In this document: one piece after another, positions 22,781-34,092 of the stretch
Numbering within the stretch: the first letter of the stretch is position 1
How the letters are laid out: every line of letters begins with the position of its first letter
From: Euonymus europaeus
Lineage: Eukaryota; Streptophyta; Magnoliopsida; Celastrales; Celastraceae
Length of the DNA: 64,000 nucleotides
Assembly: GCA_963580455.1 (NCBI GenBank)
Contig: OY756958.1
Location: 2,120,501 to 2,184,500 of the forward strand
Reading direction: 5' to 3'
Notes under the pieces: model-generated
What the model saw: the letters and a program-made list of their open reading frames with translations, nothing else
Told to the model about the DNA's origin: nothing
Database searches by the model: none
Made by a program: the position numbers and the translations under genes

Positions 22781-22828
22781 CCATGTGAAGATCTCTTTCC
22801 ATGCAAAGAGTTTTCTTAAGAGCTTCAT

Positions 22829-23401
22829 GACTGTTGTTAACGGCTAATTCAAGGAAACAATGAGGGGCTACTATTTTAAGGAAAACAATTTATAGTTGGA
22901 TTTTACTAAACCCAAACTCATTATCCCGCCAAGATTATGTTTCCTAATCCATGTTTAGGGGTAGGGTGGGTGTAAACCGCATTTTTTTTTGTTTTGTTTT
23001 AACTTGCCATAAAAGTTTGGCTGTGCACACTGCATGTATATATATCGAATGATAAAAACAACTATAACAGTTATAGTATATATTTCATAAAAATAGTGAT
23101 CGTAATTTCTATCTCCATTCATTATTCAATGAAGTTCCCAGGCAAAGCAATCATTGGGGGTTTCCTTTAATTGCTGTTGGATCATCAGTGGATTGATAAT
23201 TAATAAACTGGAAGCATCAATGATCAGTTGATCAAAGAAGATACGATGACAAATAATCTTGCATTCCAAAATCCAAACAGGACAGATTTATTTACTGAAA
23301 ATTAACAGGATCATAGACATGACCCTTGATCCTTAATAGATGAACGTAACAAAACAAAACAAAACATATAATATTTCATAAATGCTAGGCATTAATTAAT
23401 T
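22829..23401. other. Spacer between IST1-like gene and PR-10 pseudogene
   Basis: AT-rich promoter-side flank of the IST1-like gene and 3' flank of the PR-10 pseudogene. No further gene is seen. Confidence 0.5.
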
Positions 23402-23928
23402 AATTAGGGTTTGCTCGAATATAGGCTTCAATGGCCTTGAAAATTCCAGAGGCCTTGTCCAGGCAGTCTTGCACTTGTCTTCGTCGACTTGCTTATTCCC
23501 TTTGGGATAAAACTTACAGGTTGTCTTCCAGACACTTCCTCCATCCAGAGAAGGCACTATCTTGTTCTCATACGTGATTTTCTCAAGCGTATCATCCAAT
23601 GCACCCCCTTCCATGACTGTGTAATTGTAGATGAACTTCTCCTTGTCCATTGAATCAATCTTGTGCTTCACGTAACCCAATTGCCCCGCAGCTGTTACAT
23701 TTACTATGAACATATATATAAACCCTAAAATTATATCAAATACTCAACTGTGATTATGTTAATTAATTCAACTTCACTGAAAGTGAACTTCTTGATGGTT
23801 CCTGCTCCGCCGTCCCCTTCAATGGTCTTGATGGCCCCAATGGTATCTCCATCAAGAACAAAAGCCTTGAACACTTTGGCTGCTGGCAATGTGCTGGCAT
23901 TCTCTGTTTCGTAAGTGAAAACACCCAT
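23402..23928 (-). pseudogene. PR-10/Bet v 1 pseudogene (2 exons, several lesions)
   Basis: Exon 1 starts at ATG 23928 ([23 protein letters not shown]) and exon 2 at 23691. Three defects are visible. First, exon 1 lacks roughly a dozen codons between VLDGD and [10 protein letters not shown] where paralogs have a FFPKVIP-type segment, though the P-loop [13 protein letters not shown] remains. Second, the conserved phase-1 donor reads GAAG|TT instead of GAAG|GT, as if one G were lost; using the shifted GT breaks the frame with exon 2. Third, after YPKGNKQVDEDK the frame shifts, and the normal C-terminus (ASGIFKAIEAYIRANPN) is found in another frame, ending at the TAA near 23402. It was a typical Bet v 1-class gene; now a normal protein is unlikely. 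Confidence 0.82.
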
Positions 23929-24393
23929 TCGTGTGATTTATGATTTCTTACTTCTCCTTTTGGGAGATATGCAGGTACTACTAAGTAAGTAATCAGTCTA
24001 CAAAAATTGTGGATCTTTCTGTTCTACATATCTCCCAGAATAAAAATAGTCTATAGACCTATTATTGCTCCATAAATTCCTATTTGCTTTGTTGGCTACC
24101 TGAAATGGAGGTCTTGGGCTCAATGAGCCAGGTCAATCGGGGCTTAAATTCTACCTAAATGGGCTTGGTGTTGTAGCAGGGATCGGCCATTCTTCATTGC
24201 ATTTTCTGCAGCACAAATTGCAATACTGCTGGAACACACAGTATTGCACACAAGGTGTTTGTTTATTTGCCGCCTTTGTAATTGCCTCAAATTTTCATTG
24301 GGGATTGCAATAAATTGGCTTTATCATATTGTCACCTTGCCCACATTTGATTTGAATCACCCATGATCTGCTATAAACCCAAAACCAAATCTC
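23929..24393. other. Upstream flank of the PR-10 pseudogene up to the copia insertion
   Basis: No gene seen. The copia target site ACTTG begins at 24394. Confidence 0.5.
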
Positions 24394-24398
24394 ACTTG

Positions 24399-24616
24399 TG
24401 TCAAGAATAAAGTTTCAAACTTTTCTAAATACAGAAGCTTTTCTTCCAACAGCATAACCAGCTCATAGGCTTAGTTTTCCATTCATTTTCTCAACAACTT
24501 CTCTTACACGACAAAGCAAGATATTACTACAACAAGCAAAAGACAGAACTACCCTTCTAGACAATATTAAAAACATAAAACCATGCAAGACAACCAAAAC
24601 AGCAATTCACCCAACA
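24399..24616 (-). repeat. Copia 3' LTR (218 bp)
   Basis: Left-hand LTR of the minus-strand copia element. It starts TGTCAAGAATAAAG and ends CACCCAACA on the plus strand, and matches 56751-56968. The pol stop codon (24607-24609) falls just inside it. Confidence 0.95.
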
Positions 24617-26248
24617 CTCCCCCTGAATTGCGATTTGGGAATGACACCAAGTTTACTCCTTAGCAGATTAAACCTATCTCGAGGAAGAGCTTTTGTAAAA
24701 AGATCTGCAAGCTGCGCTTCTCCACTGCAATGCTTAAGATCAATGCTTCCTTTTTCAATGACCTTCCTCACAAAATGATACTTGATATTAATATGCCTGG
24801 TTAAACCGTGACTCACAGGATTCTTAGCCATAGCTATGGCTGACTTGCTGTCACAAAATATATCTGTAGCTTCAGATTGCTTGAACCCCAATTCATCGAG
24901 AACACTCCTGATCCAAACGCCTTGAGCAGCAGCTTTTGATGCAGAAATGTATTCTGCCTCTGCAGAAGAAAGAGCCACACTCTTCTGTTTTTTAGAACCC
25001 CAAGAACACATACCAGATCCAAGATCCAAGACTGAACACCATACCAGAAGTGCTGGTCATATCATCAAGACAACCCGCCCAGTCGCTGTCACAAAAACCA
25101 TACAACTTGACCTCTCTACCTGCAACATACTGAATACCATAATCCAATGTCCCTTGCACATATCTCAGAATTCTTTTGGCAGCCCCAAAATGCATTTGAC
25201 TTGGCTCTTGCATAAATCTGGACAACAGATTAACAGAAAACAGAATATCAGGACGAGAATGAGATAGATACAGCAGGCTTCCAATCAGACTCCTATAAAG
25301 ATTTGCATCTGCCATATTAGCTTCATCTCCTTTCATAAGTTTTTCTCTCATCATCAAAGGAACAGCAACAGGATTACATCCATACATCTTAAATTTTTTA
25401 AGAACAGTAGCAGCATATCCAGACTGAGAAATAAAAATACCATGATCAGTTTGATCTACTTCTATGCCAAGAAAATATCTCATCAAACCAAGATCATTCA
25501 TTTCATATCTACTCATCATGCTTGTCTTGAACTCCTGGATTATACTCTCATCATTACCAGTAATGATGAGATCATCCACGTAGATTGAAATAATAAGAAT
25601 AGAAGCACCACTCTGCATTACATAAAGAGTGCTTTCATTGTCACTTCTCTTCAAACCCTTTTCAGCAAAGAATTTATCTATTTCATAGTACCATGCTCTT
25701 GGAGACTGTTTCAGTCCATAAAGAGCTTTGTTTAATTTGTAGACTCTGTGTTCTTGACCTTCAACCAAGAAACCGAGTGGTTGAGACACATAAACTTCTT
25801 CCTCCAGACTCCCATTTAAGAAGGCCGACTTGACATCTAATTGATGAATCTTCCACCTCATTTGAGCAGCTACAGATAAGAGAATTCTGATGGTTTCCAG
25901 TCTTGCCACAGGAGCATAAGTCTCATGATAATCAATACCTGGTTTCTGAGTGAAACCTCTTGCTACCAACCGAGCTTTGCACTTAAGAACACTTCCATCA
26001 GGGTTTAATTTCACCTTGTATATCCACTTCACTCCTACAATCTCCCTGTCCATAGGCCTATCAACCAGAACCCATGTGTTGTTCTTTTCAATCATACGAA
26101 TCTCCTCTTCCATAGCCTTCACCCAAGTAGAATCATGACAAGCTTCATCAAAACTGTCAGGTTCCTTCACTGTCAAGTTACATGTGTCAATGACATCACA
26201 TATAGAATATATATCACGTATACTTTTAAACCTCCTTGGAGGAGTATC
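24607..26248 (-). pseudogene. Copia pol, downstream half: reverse transcriptase and RNase H (frameshifted)
   Basis: The frame from the insertion point (26248) to about 25020 encodes the copia RT: it starts near [16 protein letters not shown], has [17 protein letters not shown] and [18 protein letters not shown], the catalytic YVDDLIITG, and ends with [16 protein letters not shown] (start of RNase H). At about 25009-25026 an 8-bp tandem duplication (TTGGATCT twice, minus strand) shifts the frame; RNase H then continues in another frame (QKSVALSSAEAEYIS, FCDSKSAIAMAKNP, HINIKYHFVR) to a stop at 24607. Besides the large insertion, this duplication alone would break the polyprotein. Confidence 0.93.
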
Positions 26249-29200
26249 TGTTGTACCCCATTTTTGTCTTGGGCCTAATCAATAAACTTAGGCATAGGAA
26301 AGTTTCAGGATTAATAAAATTTATGAGACGTGCAAAGGAAAAAATATATATAAAATAAAATAGATAAATAGATTTACCATTGCATGCGATATTAATGTGA
26401 TCATTAAACCCAAACAAATTAATCGAACGCACTAAAAATCCAAAGTTATTGTTTTAAGCCTTAAGGAAATGGCCCATTAGGAAAGCACCTACATTAGAGT
26501 CATCATTAAAGGGATTCAATAAATCAAATCAATAAGACCTATCACCAAAATTAAGCCCAATTATTAGGGCCCTAAAATAGAACTAAGTATGCAGCCCGGC
26601 CCAAACGCCCACTCACTACCCAAGCCAATAGCCCGGCCCAAACGCTCACTACCAGCCCGGCCCAAACATTTTGCCTAAACCTAAACCTAAACGAAGAAAG
26701 AAACGGGGGAAGAGAAGGGCGCCGTGTAAGAGAGAGAGAGAGACGGGAAAGGAAACAATAGCTGGAAAAAGAAAGAAAGAAGAAGGGAGAGTGACGCCGG
26801 AAGTTAAGGGGAGAGAGCGATCAGAAAAGGAAAAGAAAGGGGCGCCGAGAAAAAAAAAAGGGAAAGAAGAGAGGTAGAATCCTAGGGTTTACATTAGGGG
26901 ATTGATTAGGGATTTTGAGTGGAGAATTTTCGTGGTTGGCAGATCGGGTTTAGGTAATAGTTGAGGAAGAAAGGAAACCTTGGAGCGATTGAGGAGGATT
27001 TTTGGATTTTAATTGAGGAAGCAAATCGGTATTAAGAAAAGATTAAGAGATGATTTAGGGATTCCTTAGTGAAGGGGGATTCGAGTTTGGCATTATAAAA
27101 GGAGGAGTAGACGTGAAGGGAAGGGAGAGAATTTTCTGGGCTTCTTCTGCTTCTTCTGAAAATTTTCTGCGTTTCTTCTGCTTCTTCTGGGATTTTCGAG
27201 GCTTCTTCCTCTTCTTTCTTTTCAAATTTTTCTGGGGGTTTCTCGAGTCCGGTTTTCTGAATTTTTTCTGGAGCTTCTGTTTTTTTTTCTTTTTTTTCTT
27301 CTTCTTTTCGAATTTTCTGGAGGGATTTTTCCTTTCTGCTTTCGGCTTCTGATTTTTCTCTGTTTTGGCTTCTGATTTGCCGGGGTTTCTTCCTTTCTTC
27401 TCACTCTGTTCCAGACCGAAAATTGGAGAGAGGATTTTGGGAGGAGAGTGATCGAATTTTCCTAAGGAACGTTTCGGGTTTGAAACTTTGGGAGTTGAAT
27501 CGAGAACGTATTGTCGGAATTATTTCTTCGGTTGGTCAAGGGTAAGGTTTCGGGATCCTTCAATCTATTTTACTCAAATCTTGAGCGAGGTTCGGATGGT
27601 TTCTGAAAACCAAGGGAAGAACACTCATGATTTCTCATGATGCTCTTGTTAATGGCATAGATGTATACTGGGTATTCTTGATGGTTGTTTTGTCTGGGAA
27701 TATCTTGATTCTGTGTGATTCATGGTCTGCTGCGTTTTTCATGCTATATTCAATATGTTGTTCTCATAATATGCATGCCTTGTTGTTTTGATGGATGAAA
27801 ATACACTTGTTGTAGTATTATTGATTATCAAGTTCTATAACCGAGGTTTTGATGCTTTCTGTTTTGCTTTAATATATGAACACCTCACTGCTGTTGAAGA
27901 TATATATCTTGTGTTATGGGAGGGTCTCTGTCATTGCTCTGGTTTGGATATTACTAGTACTACATAAATGGAGGAACATGTGAATGGCGCTCTTGTTTTT
28001 CAGTTGTGAGTTGTATGGATATGAAGTGTGTTTTCTTAATCAATGTGGGCTGAGATATTGTTATCGAATGGTGGAGGATTCGCCATGCTAATCTTGTGAA
28101 CTTGTGTTTGTAGTATCTATTATTTGAAGTGTTTGTGAATTGAATTTATATTGGATCAGCAGTATTTTACGATGCCATCAGGAGGTGATTTGAATATTTA
28201 TTGATTGTATGAATTGTTTGAGCTTTAGGATTTCTGAATAGTTTGATTTAAACAAAATTTGCATGAAAATATAATTTTATGTGACATTTTTTTATCACAT
28301 CAAAGCAATTAGTTATAAGTTTTCAATCATATTAATTCAATAACATGATTGAAATATTTGATTGCTAATAAAAAATAGGGGAATCGAAATCTCATTCCAT
28401 TCATCATTTTTAAGATGCTAATATGTTATTTATTGAATTGTGCTTATATATGAATTATGTGATTGGTTTGATGTTGTTTGGTTTGATGTTGTGTGATTTA
28501 AGTGTTAATTGTATGATTTAAGGTTTTAATATGTTTTGATTAGTGGGTTTGCGATAATTTAATATCGTATAGTCCACATATAAAAAATTCGGTTCCCCAA
28601 CATTTGTTCTTTAATTTTATTTTTACCTTTGTTATTTTATTTATTTTCATTCCTATTTTTATTTCACTTTATTTTATCTATTTTACTTTATTTTCCTTTT
28701 TATTTATATATTTTATTTATTTTTCTTTTCTGTTTTTATTTATTTTAAATTTCGTTTTTATTTTTATTATAATAATAATTATTATTATTTTATACATTAT
28801 TATTTTTCATTTTATTTTACTTTACTTTTTCCCTCTTTGTTTATTTTCGTTATACATTATTATTTTGTATCTCATTATTATCAATAGTACTATTATGTAA
28901 TTTGCCTTATATTATTATTATGTATTTATATAATATTTATGTTATTTTAATTTTTATATTATATTTACCTTTTGGTTTTATTTCTATTTTTATTCTTATC
29001 CTTATTTTACTTTATGTTATTTACTATTTTATATTCTATTTTACTTTATTTCAAATTTAGGTATTATATAAAAATTATACTAAAAGTCTTTGCCTACGAT
29101 GGAATCTATTTGAGGAATGCATTGGATGCACCCTTAGGTAGATTCTTGAGGTGAGAGTGTTTCTTGGGAAAATTGACCATTGGATGGAAAAACCCTATGA

Positions 29201-29845
29201 ACCTCAAGATTAAGACCTTTAATATAGATTTTATATATACTATAAAATTATTTTATTTATATATACATATATATATATTATGAATTCATTATATTCTATT
29301 TTGGTATAGCCATATATCTACTTAATTTTTTTTCCTATATAGTTATTATCTTTATTTAAATATTATTTTATCTTATATAATTTGTCGTATAATTTATATA
29401 ATCATTGCACCGGACATATATAGTATTTATATATATATTATAAAATTATTTTATTATATTCGAATATAATTTATATATATTATTTAAGTTTATTCTATTT
29501 TGATATATCCATATGTCTACTTAAATTATTTTACCCTATATAGTTATTATATTCTTATAAATATTATTTTTATCTTATATATAATTATCATATTTTACGT
29601 ACGCAACAATTAATATTTTCGGAAAAAGTTATTTAATGGGATAATAAAAGTTAAGTTGGCAACTGTTTTAAAACAGGCGTTGTGGGGTGCCTCACACCTT
29701 CCCCATACGCAACAAACTCACTTACCCTTTTTCTGGATTTTTCGTAGACCAAAATTATATTTTTATGGTGACCAATTGCACCTATTCAATTGGTGGCGAC
29801 TTCTATTTTATTAAAAAATCCTCTTTCGCAAAACCGGTTGCGACA
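26249..29845 (+). repeat. Ogre-type LTR 1 (3597 bp)
   Basis: It starts TGTTGTACCCCATTTTTG and ends AAACCGGTTGCGACA. A TATA box (TATAAAAG, 27094-27101) precedes a pyrimidine-rich tract, a plausible promoter and transcript leader. The 3' half (28560-29600) is extremely AT-rich low-complexity sequence, so open frames there are not genes. Confidence 0.93.
27094..27101 (+). promoter_or_regulatory. TATA box of Ogre LTR 1 (also at about 39517 in LTR 2 and 51939 in LTR 3)
   Basis: TATAAAAG in a GC-richer context within the first third of each LTR, followed by a purine-rich tract and then CT-rich leader sequence. Its position fits an LTR U3 promoter; it has not been tested. Confidence 0.5.
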
Positions 29846-29893
29846 ACTGGCGACTTCACTGGGGAAGGTGAAAGGAAAGTAAAAGAGTTAGAG

Positions 29894-30562
29894 ATGACCA
29901 AGCAGAATCAAAGGACAGGGCTAAGGGAAGAAGAAATCTTGAAATATCGAGCTACAGTTGAGGCAGTAAAGGCTAAGCATGATAAAGAGTATAGGAGGTT
30001 GAGAGATGCATACGCGGCACTAGCAGTTCAAAAGGAGAGATCCGAGCAAAGGGCTAGAAAAACGGAAAAAAGGGTGTTTGAATGGGAAGAAGCAAACATA
30101 AAGCTAGAAATGGAGACGCGGGACCAAAAAATACAGCAACTTGAGATGGAATTGGCAAGACAGTTAGAGACAAATAAGGCCCAAAGAGTAGCATTTGAAG
30201 CCGAACATGGACGTCTACTAGAAGAAGAGAAATCTCTAAGATCAGAAATACAAGCTTGGACTCATCGTCATCGAAAATTAATGCAAAAGGAGGTAGAGTT
30301 TCATCAAATTTCAGAAGCATATATGGAAGCACGGAAAAGACATGCTAGCTTAGAGAATGAGGTAGAGTTGATATACCAACAGGTGAGTCAAGCTCGTGTG
30401 AGATTCGGGTATTATCAAAATAAAGCAGCAGAAAGGATTGTGGAGATTGATGCGTTGACAAATGCATACCAGTCTAAAAGAGTGACAGCATACAGTTTAT
30501 TAGAAACGTTATGGAGAATTCAGGAGGAGTTTATGTATTTTGCTCATAATCGTCGAAACTGA
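29894..30562 (+). CDS. Ogre ORF1, coiled-coil protein upstream of gag (copy 1)
   Basis: The open frame reads through from the LTR, and the first ATG after the PBS is at 29894 (MTKQNQRTGLREEEILKYR), giving 222 codons. It is highly charged and rich in heptad-like Glu/Lys/Leu/Arg segments (LEMETRDQKIQQLEMELARQ), predicting a long coiled coil. It has no retroviral Gag signature. An additional ORF of unknown function before gag is a known hallmark of Ogre elements. It ends 110 bases before the gag-protease frame. An identical protein is encoded in copy 2. Confidence 0.75.
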   Translation: MTKQNQRTGLREEEILKYRATVEAVKAKHDKEYRRLRDAYAALAVQKERSEQRARKTEKRVFEWEEANIKLEMETRDQKIQQLEMELARQLETNKAQRVAFEAEHGRLLEEEKSLRSEIQAWTHRHRKLMQKEVEFHQISEAYMEARKRHASLENEVELIYQQVSQARVRFGYYQNKAAERIVEIDALTNAYQSKRVTAYSLLETLWRIQEEFMYFAHNRRN

Positions 30563-30672
30563 CACAATGTATTCAAGACCCCTATATATTTAAAGCTCTA
30601 TGGCTAATGAATAAAATCTCGAAGTTCGATATTGTTCAAGATTCTTATCATATCTTTCATTAACGATCATAT

Positions 30673-33600
30673 TTGCATATATTATTTCTTATAAATTTTT
30701 ACTTACATTTGGAAGGTTTTCTTAAATCATACAAAATTGCACCAACAAAAGGTCATAGCCATCCCTATAACACTCGCTCGCAATCGCGACCCACCACATC
30801 AATGGAACCAACCGAACGTGAGCATCAGTTGAGTTTGGAAGTGGCAGAGCTAAAGGAACAACTCAGTATGCTAATGAAGCAAATGGCTGACAAGGGGAAG
30901 ATGGAAGAGAATTCCTCGGGGGACAGCAAGGGGTCAGAATCCCGGGCAAAAAAGGAACCACATAATGTTGATTCTTCTCCCTCTAAGATCGAAGTGGTGA
31001 AGATAGGGAATGTTACTCCAAGGAAAGATGCTGAGGAGGACAATATCGCACGCCTCAAGAGGATGGAGCATTGGATGAGGTCAGAAAGAGGATTTGAGGC
31101 TCCAGGGACCTTAAGTTCTAAAAGTTTGTGTTTGATTAAGGATTTACACATCCCACCGGATTTCAAGCTCCCAACATTCTCTATCTTCAATGGTTCAGGG
31201 GTACCTCTAGATCATTTGACCATGTATTGCAGGAGGATGCATCCTTATATTGGAGACGACAAAATGCTGATACACTTATTTCAAGACAGTCTAACGGGAG
31301 CTGCGGAGCGATGGTTCAACAGCTTGAATCCTTCAATGGTTACAACATGGGAGGACTTAGCCGAACTGTTCACCAAGCAATACAAGCACAATGTTGCAAA
31401 GATCCCAACCCTATTTGATTTACAGAATACATTGATGAGGGATGGTGAAGGATTTAGAGATTATGCATACCGTTGGAGGGACTTAGCTAGCCAAATAACT
31501 CCACCGCTGTCAGAAAGAGATTTGGTAGACGCGTTTTTAGATGCACTCCAAGAGCCATATTCGTCAAAGATGGTCGGAGGAGGTTATGCTGGGATAGCAG
31601 AAACTATACATGCCGGGGAACGAGTAGAGCGAGGCATAAGAAAGGGAAGTATCAGCATCAATGTTGACAAGTTTGATCCGTCAAAAGGAGCTAAAGGGAA
31701 AAAGAAGGAGAATGAGGTGCACAATGTCAGCCTAAGTTATAACCAGCCATCTTATAGTTCCCATGTTCCCCCTGTATCCGATTACCAACCACGAGGCAAC
31801 ATGCCAAGAGCACCACAATATACAGCTTTTAATCAATACAACCAATCCCCACGTCCACATTATCAAAACCCACACCCTAATAGGCCTAAGGAGCATTTTG
31901 ACCCTATCCCTATAACCTACACACAATGTTTCAACAAATTGCAGGAGCAAGGAGCTATTACACCTATTCCTGGAAAGGTTTATTCATTGCCTTATCCACG
32001 TTGGTATAAGCCGGATGTTATTTGTTTATATCATGGGAATATGCCAGGGCATTCAACAGAGGATTGCTTCCCACTAAAACGCATAGTGCAGGGAATGGTA
32101 AAGGCAAATTGGTTGAACTTTGATGCAATCGAGAAGCCCAGTGTCAATGATAATCCGCTTCCTAACCATGAGGATGGGGTCAATGCTGTGGATGGAGATA
32201 ATGTTATAGTAAGGGACGTTGGACAGATTTTAACACCAATGAGAGTATTGTTGGAGATTCTCTTAAAGGAAGGGCTAATCCAAACTGAAGAGTTAGAGTT
32301 GGGTTTAAGATATGAGGGATATAAAGAGCAAGAATGTTGTGGATTTCATAAGGGGGTGCAAGGTCACTCTATTGAAAGATGTTTTAGTTTTCGGAAAAAG
32401 GTACAAACATTAGTAGATGACAGGAAAATTGTGGTGGAAAGAAGCCACAAAGGACAAGTTGAGGTGAATATGACCGATGGAGAATTTTATCAAGGTCCCA
32501 AGAGGGGGGGATCATCAAAATCAATTGTGTTGCAATACTATGTGGAAGATGATCAAAGACTGAAGGGTCAAGTGCCACAGTTAGCATACACAAACAACAA
32601 GGAGGTTCCATGGAATTATGGAGGCAGTAAGATTGAAGAATGTGTGGACAATATCTCCGGGATAAGTGGCGTTACTAGGTCAGGCAGGGTGTTTGCTCGA
32701 ACTGATCTTGCGGAGGTTGAGGTAGAGAAGAGGAGAAAAGGGAAAGCAGTAACAGGGGTAGACGAGGTGGGTACAAAAGAAGACCCAATAGTTTGCTCAG
32801 AAGAAACAAAAAAAGCGGTCACAGAAGATGAAATTCAGGAGTTCTTAAAGATAGTACGACAGAGCGAGTACACAGTGATAGATCAGCTCAAAAGAACTCC
32901 AGCCAAGATATCTATCTTGGAGTTAATTTTAAGTTCAGAACCACACCGACAGGTCTTGTTGAAAATGCTTAATCAGGCCTATGTGACGGAAAAAATTCCC
33001 GTAGATTCGTTTGATGGGATCATAGGGAATGTGTTAGCCAGCCACTTGATATCATTTACGGAAGAAGAACTTCCATCAGGAGGAGTGGAACACAACAAGG
33101 CTTTACACATCTCAGCAATGTGCCGAGGACGAGAGATAGCAAGCATCCTAATAGACAATGGTTCATCATTGAATATTATGCCGAAGGAGACATTTGACAA
33201 GATCCCAATAGATCGTTCATACATGAAACAAGCAACGATTGTGGTAAAAGCATTTGATGGCACTCGAAGGGGAGTTTTGGGGGAGATTGAGGTGCCATTA
33301 GAAATTGCTAATGTAACGTTCAATGTTCCTTTTGTAATTATGGACATCAGACCCACTTATAGTTGTTTGTTGGGAAGACCATGGATTCACGCCGCAGGAG
33401 CTGTACCATCATCCCTTCATCAAATGCTCAAATTCATTCATGAAGGCAGAATGCATATTGTCAAGGGTCAAACAGAATGGATGGTTGCTAGCTTGTCTAA
33501 TCATGTTGATGCACCCGAAGATGGAATTGAGAGTTCCTTTCAATCCTTTGAGATTGCAACTGCAAGTCTTGTCAAGGAGGGAGACTTAATTAAAAAATTG

Positions 33601-34092
33601 GGAGTGTCGAAGGTTACAAGATCTGTGGTGATCACAATGCTGCAAAACGGTTTTCGTCCAGGAAGAGGCTTGGGGAAAAATGATCAGGGGATTACCCAGC
33701 CCATAGAGATAAAGAAGCATGTTGAACGTTGGGGTCTGGGTTATGATCCGAGTTGGGAAGATAAGAAGCAAGGAAGGAGGGAGAGACAGATGAAGCAGAT
33801 TCCATGGCTCTATCATACCTTCATCTCTGATGGTTTCTTGGATAAGGATAGTACACTCGATACTGGGGCAGTTTATCACGATAAACTGCCGGAAGAACCA
33901 AAAACTTTCAGAGTAAGGGTTAATTTTCAGAGGATGTGTGACCAGTTTGGGGAATGTGAAATTGATGTGGTTGAAGAGGGAGAAGGATCAACAGTGAAGC
34001 CTGACTTTGTCATTGCTCGTCCCCCGGGGTTCACGCTCAGCAATTGGACCAGCCTGGAGATACCAGTGCACATCCAAGCTCTACAAAAGTAA
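30673..34092 (+). CDS. Ogre gag-protease polyprotein (copy 1), 1139 aa
   Basis: The start is taken at ATG 30673; a second candidate is MEPTERE at 30802. Residues about 160-340 contain the retrotransposon Gag core (LPTFSIFNGSGVPLDHLTMY, then TWEDLAELFTKQYKH). Two Cys/His knuckle-like motifs follow: CLYHGNMPGHSTEDC (about 450) and CCGFHKGVQGHSIERC (about 555). The aspartic protease has the active-site motif LIDNGSSLNIMP near residue 828 and the LLGRPW flap-side motif. A G-patch-like segment (NGFRPGRGLGKNDQG, about 990) follows protease. The frame ends with TAA at 34090, which is also the second base onward of a GTAAAT donor, so in a spliced mRNA the protein would continue into RT. Confidence 0.88.
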   Translation: MHILFLINFYLHLEGFLKSYKIAPTKGHSHPYNTRSQSRPTTSMEPTEREHQLSLEVAELKEQLSMLMKQMADKGKMEENSSGDSKGSESRAKKEPHNVDSSPSKIEVVKIGNVTPRKDAEEDNIARLKRMEHWMRSERGFEAPGTLSSKSLCLIKDLHIPPDFKLPTFSIFNGSGVPLDHLTMYCRRMHPYIGDDKMLIHLFQDSLTGAAERWFNSLNPSMVTTWEDLAELFTKQYKHNVAKIPTLFDLQNTLMRDGEGFRDYAYRWRDLASQITPPLSERDLVDAFLDALQEPYSSKMVGGGYAGIAETIHAGERVERGIRKGSISINVDKFDPSKGAKGKKKENEVHNVSLSYNQPSYSSHVPPVSDYQPRGNMPRAPQYTAFNQYNQSPRPHYQNPHPNRPKEHFDPIPITYTQCFNKLQEQGAITPIPGKVYSLPYPRWYKPDVICLYHGNMPGHSTEDCFPLKRIVQGMVKANWLNFDAIEKPSVNDNPLPNHEDGVNAVDGDNVIVRDVGQILTPMRVLLEILLKEGLIQTEELELGLRYEGYKEQECCGFHKGVQGHSIERCFSFRKKVQTLVDDRKIVVERSHKGQVEVNMTDGEFYQGPKRGGSSKSIVLQYYVEDDQRLKGQVPQLAYTNNKEVPWNYGGSKIEECVDNISGISGVTRSGRVFARTDLAEVEVEKRRKGKAVTGVDEVGTKEDPIVCSEETKKAVTEDEIQEFLKIVRQSEYTVIDQLKRTPAKISILELILSSEPHRQVLLKMLNQAYVTEKIPVDSFDGIIGNVLASHLISFTEEELPSGGVEHNKALHISAMCRGREIASILIDNGSSLNIMPKETFDKIPIDRSYMKQATIVVKAFDGTRRGVLGEIEVPLEIANVTFNVPFVIMDIRPTYSCLLGRPWIHAAGAVPSSLHQMLKFIHEGRMHIVKGQTEWMVASLSNHVDAPEDGIESSFQSFEIATASLVKEGDLIKKLGVSKVTRSVVITMLQNGFRPGRGLGKNDQGITQPIEIKKHVERWGLGYDPSWEDKKQGRRERQMKQIPWLYHTFISDGFLDKDSTLDTGAVYHDKLPEEPKTFRVRVNFQRMCDQFGECEIDVVEEGEGSTVKPDFVIARPPGFTLSNWTSLEIPVHIQALQK

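Larger units (their letters stand above)
16516..22828 (-). pseudogene. IST1-like protein gene (ESCRT-III/Vps4 regulator), 4 coding exons, last one split by a CACTA element
   Basis: Coding exons on the minus strand: 22828-22782, 22294-22040, 21888-21744, and an exon starting at 21651 that is cut at 21572 and resumes at 16654, ending with TGA at 16518-16516. Removing the CACTA element and one CTT target copy restores one continuous frame of 221 codons. Exons 2-3 show the IST1/DUF292 helical pattern: KKLIKDLWYQIRI, the conserved AEAEGLYKELCLWDAYDLLE, and LEEAVSTLIFAPPQ followed by LCKLRKVFQKHYG (usually LRDLRxxFxxRYG). The C-terminal part is charged (NPEKKVYEVKEEDESER). IST1 proteins bind Vps4/SKD1 and LIP5 in multivesicular body sorting. 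The insertion must prevent the normal product, although splice sites and frame elsewhere look intact, which suggests recent damage or alleles without the element. Confidence 0.8.

Noticed and set aside
26671..26877. Lys/Arg-rich open frame and CCTAAA repeats resembling telomere sequence in the LTR
   Set aside because: The repeat is only about three units of CCTAAA, not the plant CCCTAAA array, and the basic frame comes from purine-rich LTR DNA.
28560..29160. Phe/Ile/Tyr-rich open frames within the Ogre LTRs that look like membrane proteins
   Set aside because: They are translations of T-rich low-complexity LTR sequence, repeated in each LTR, with no domain and no coding-like composition.
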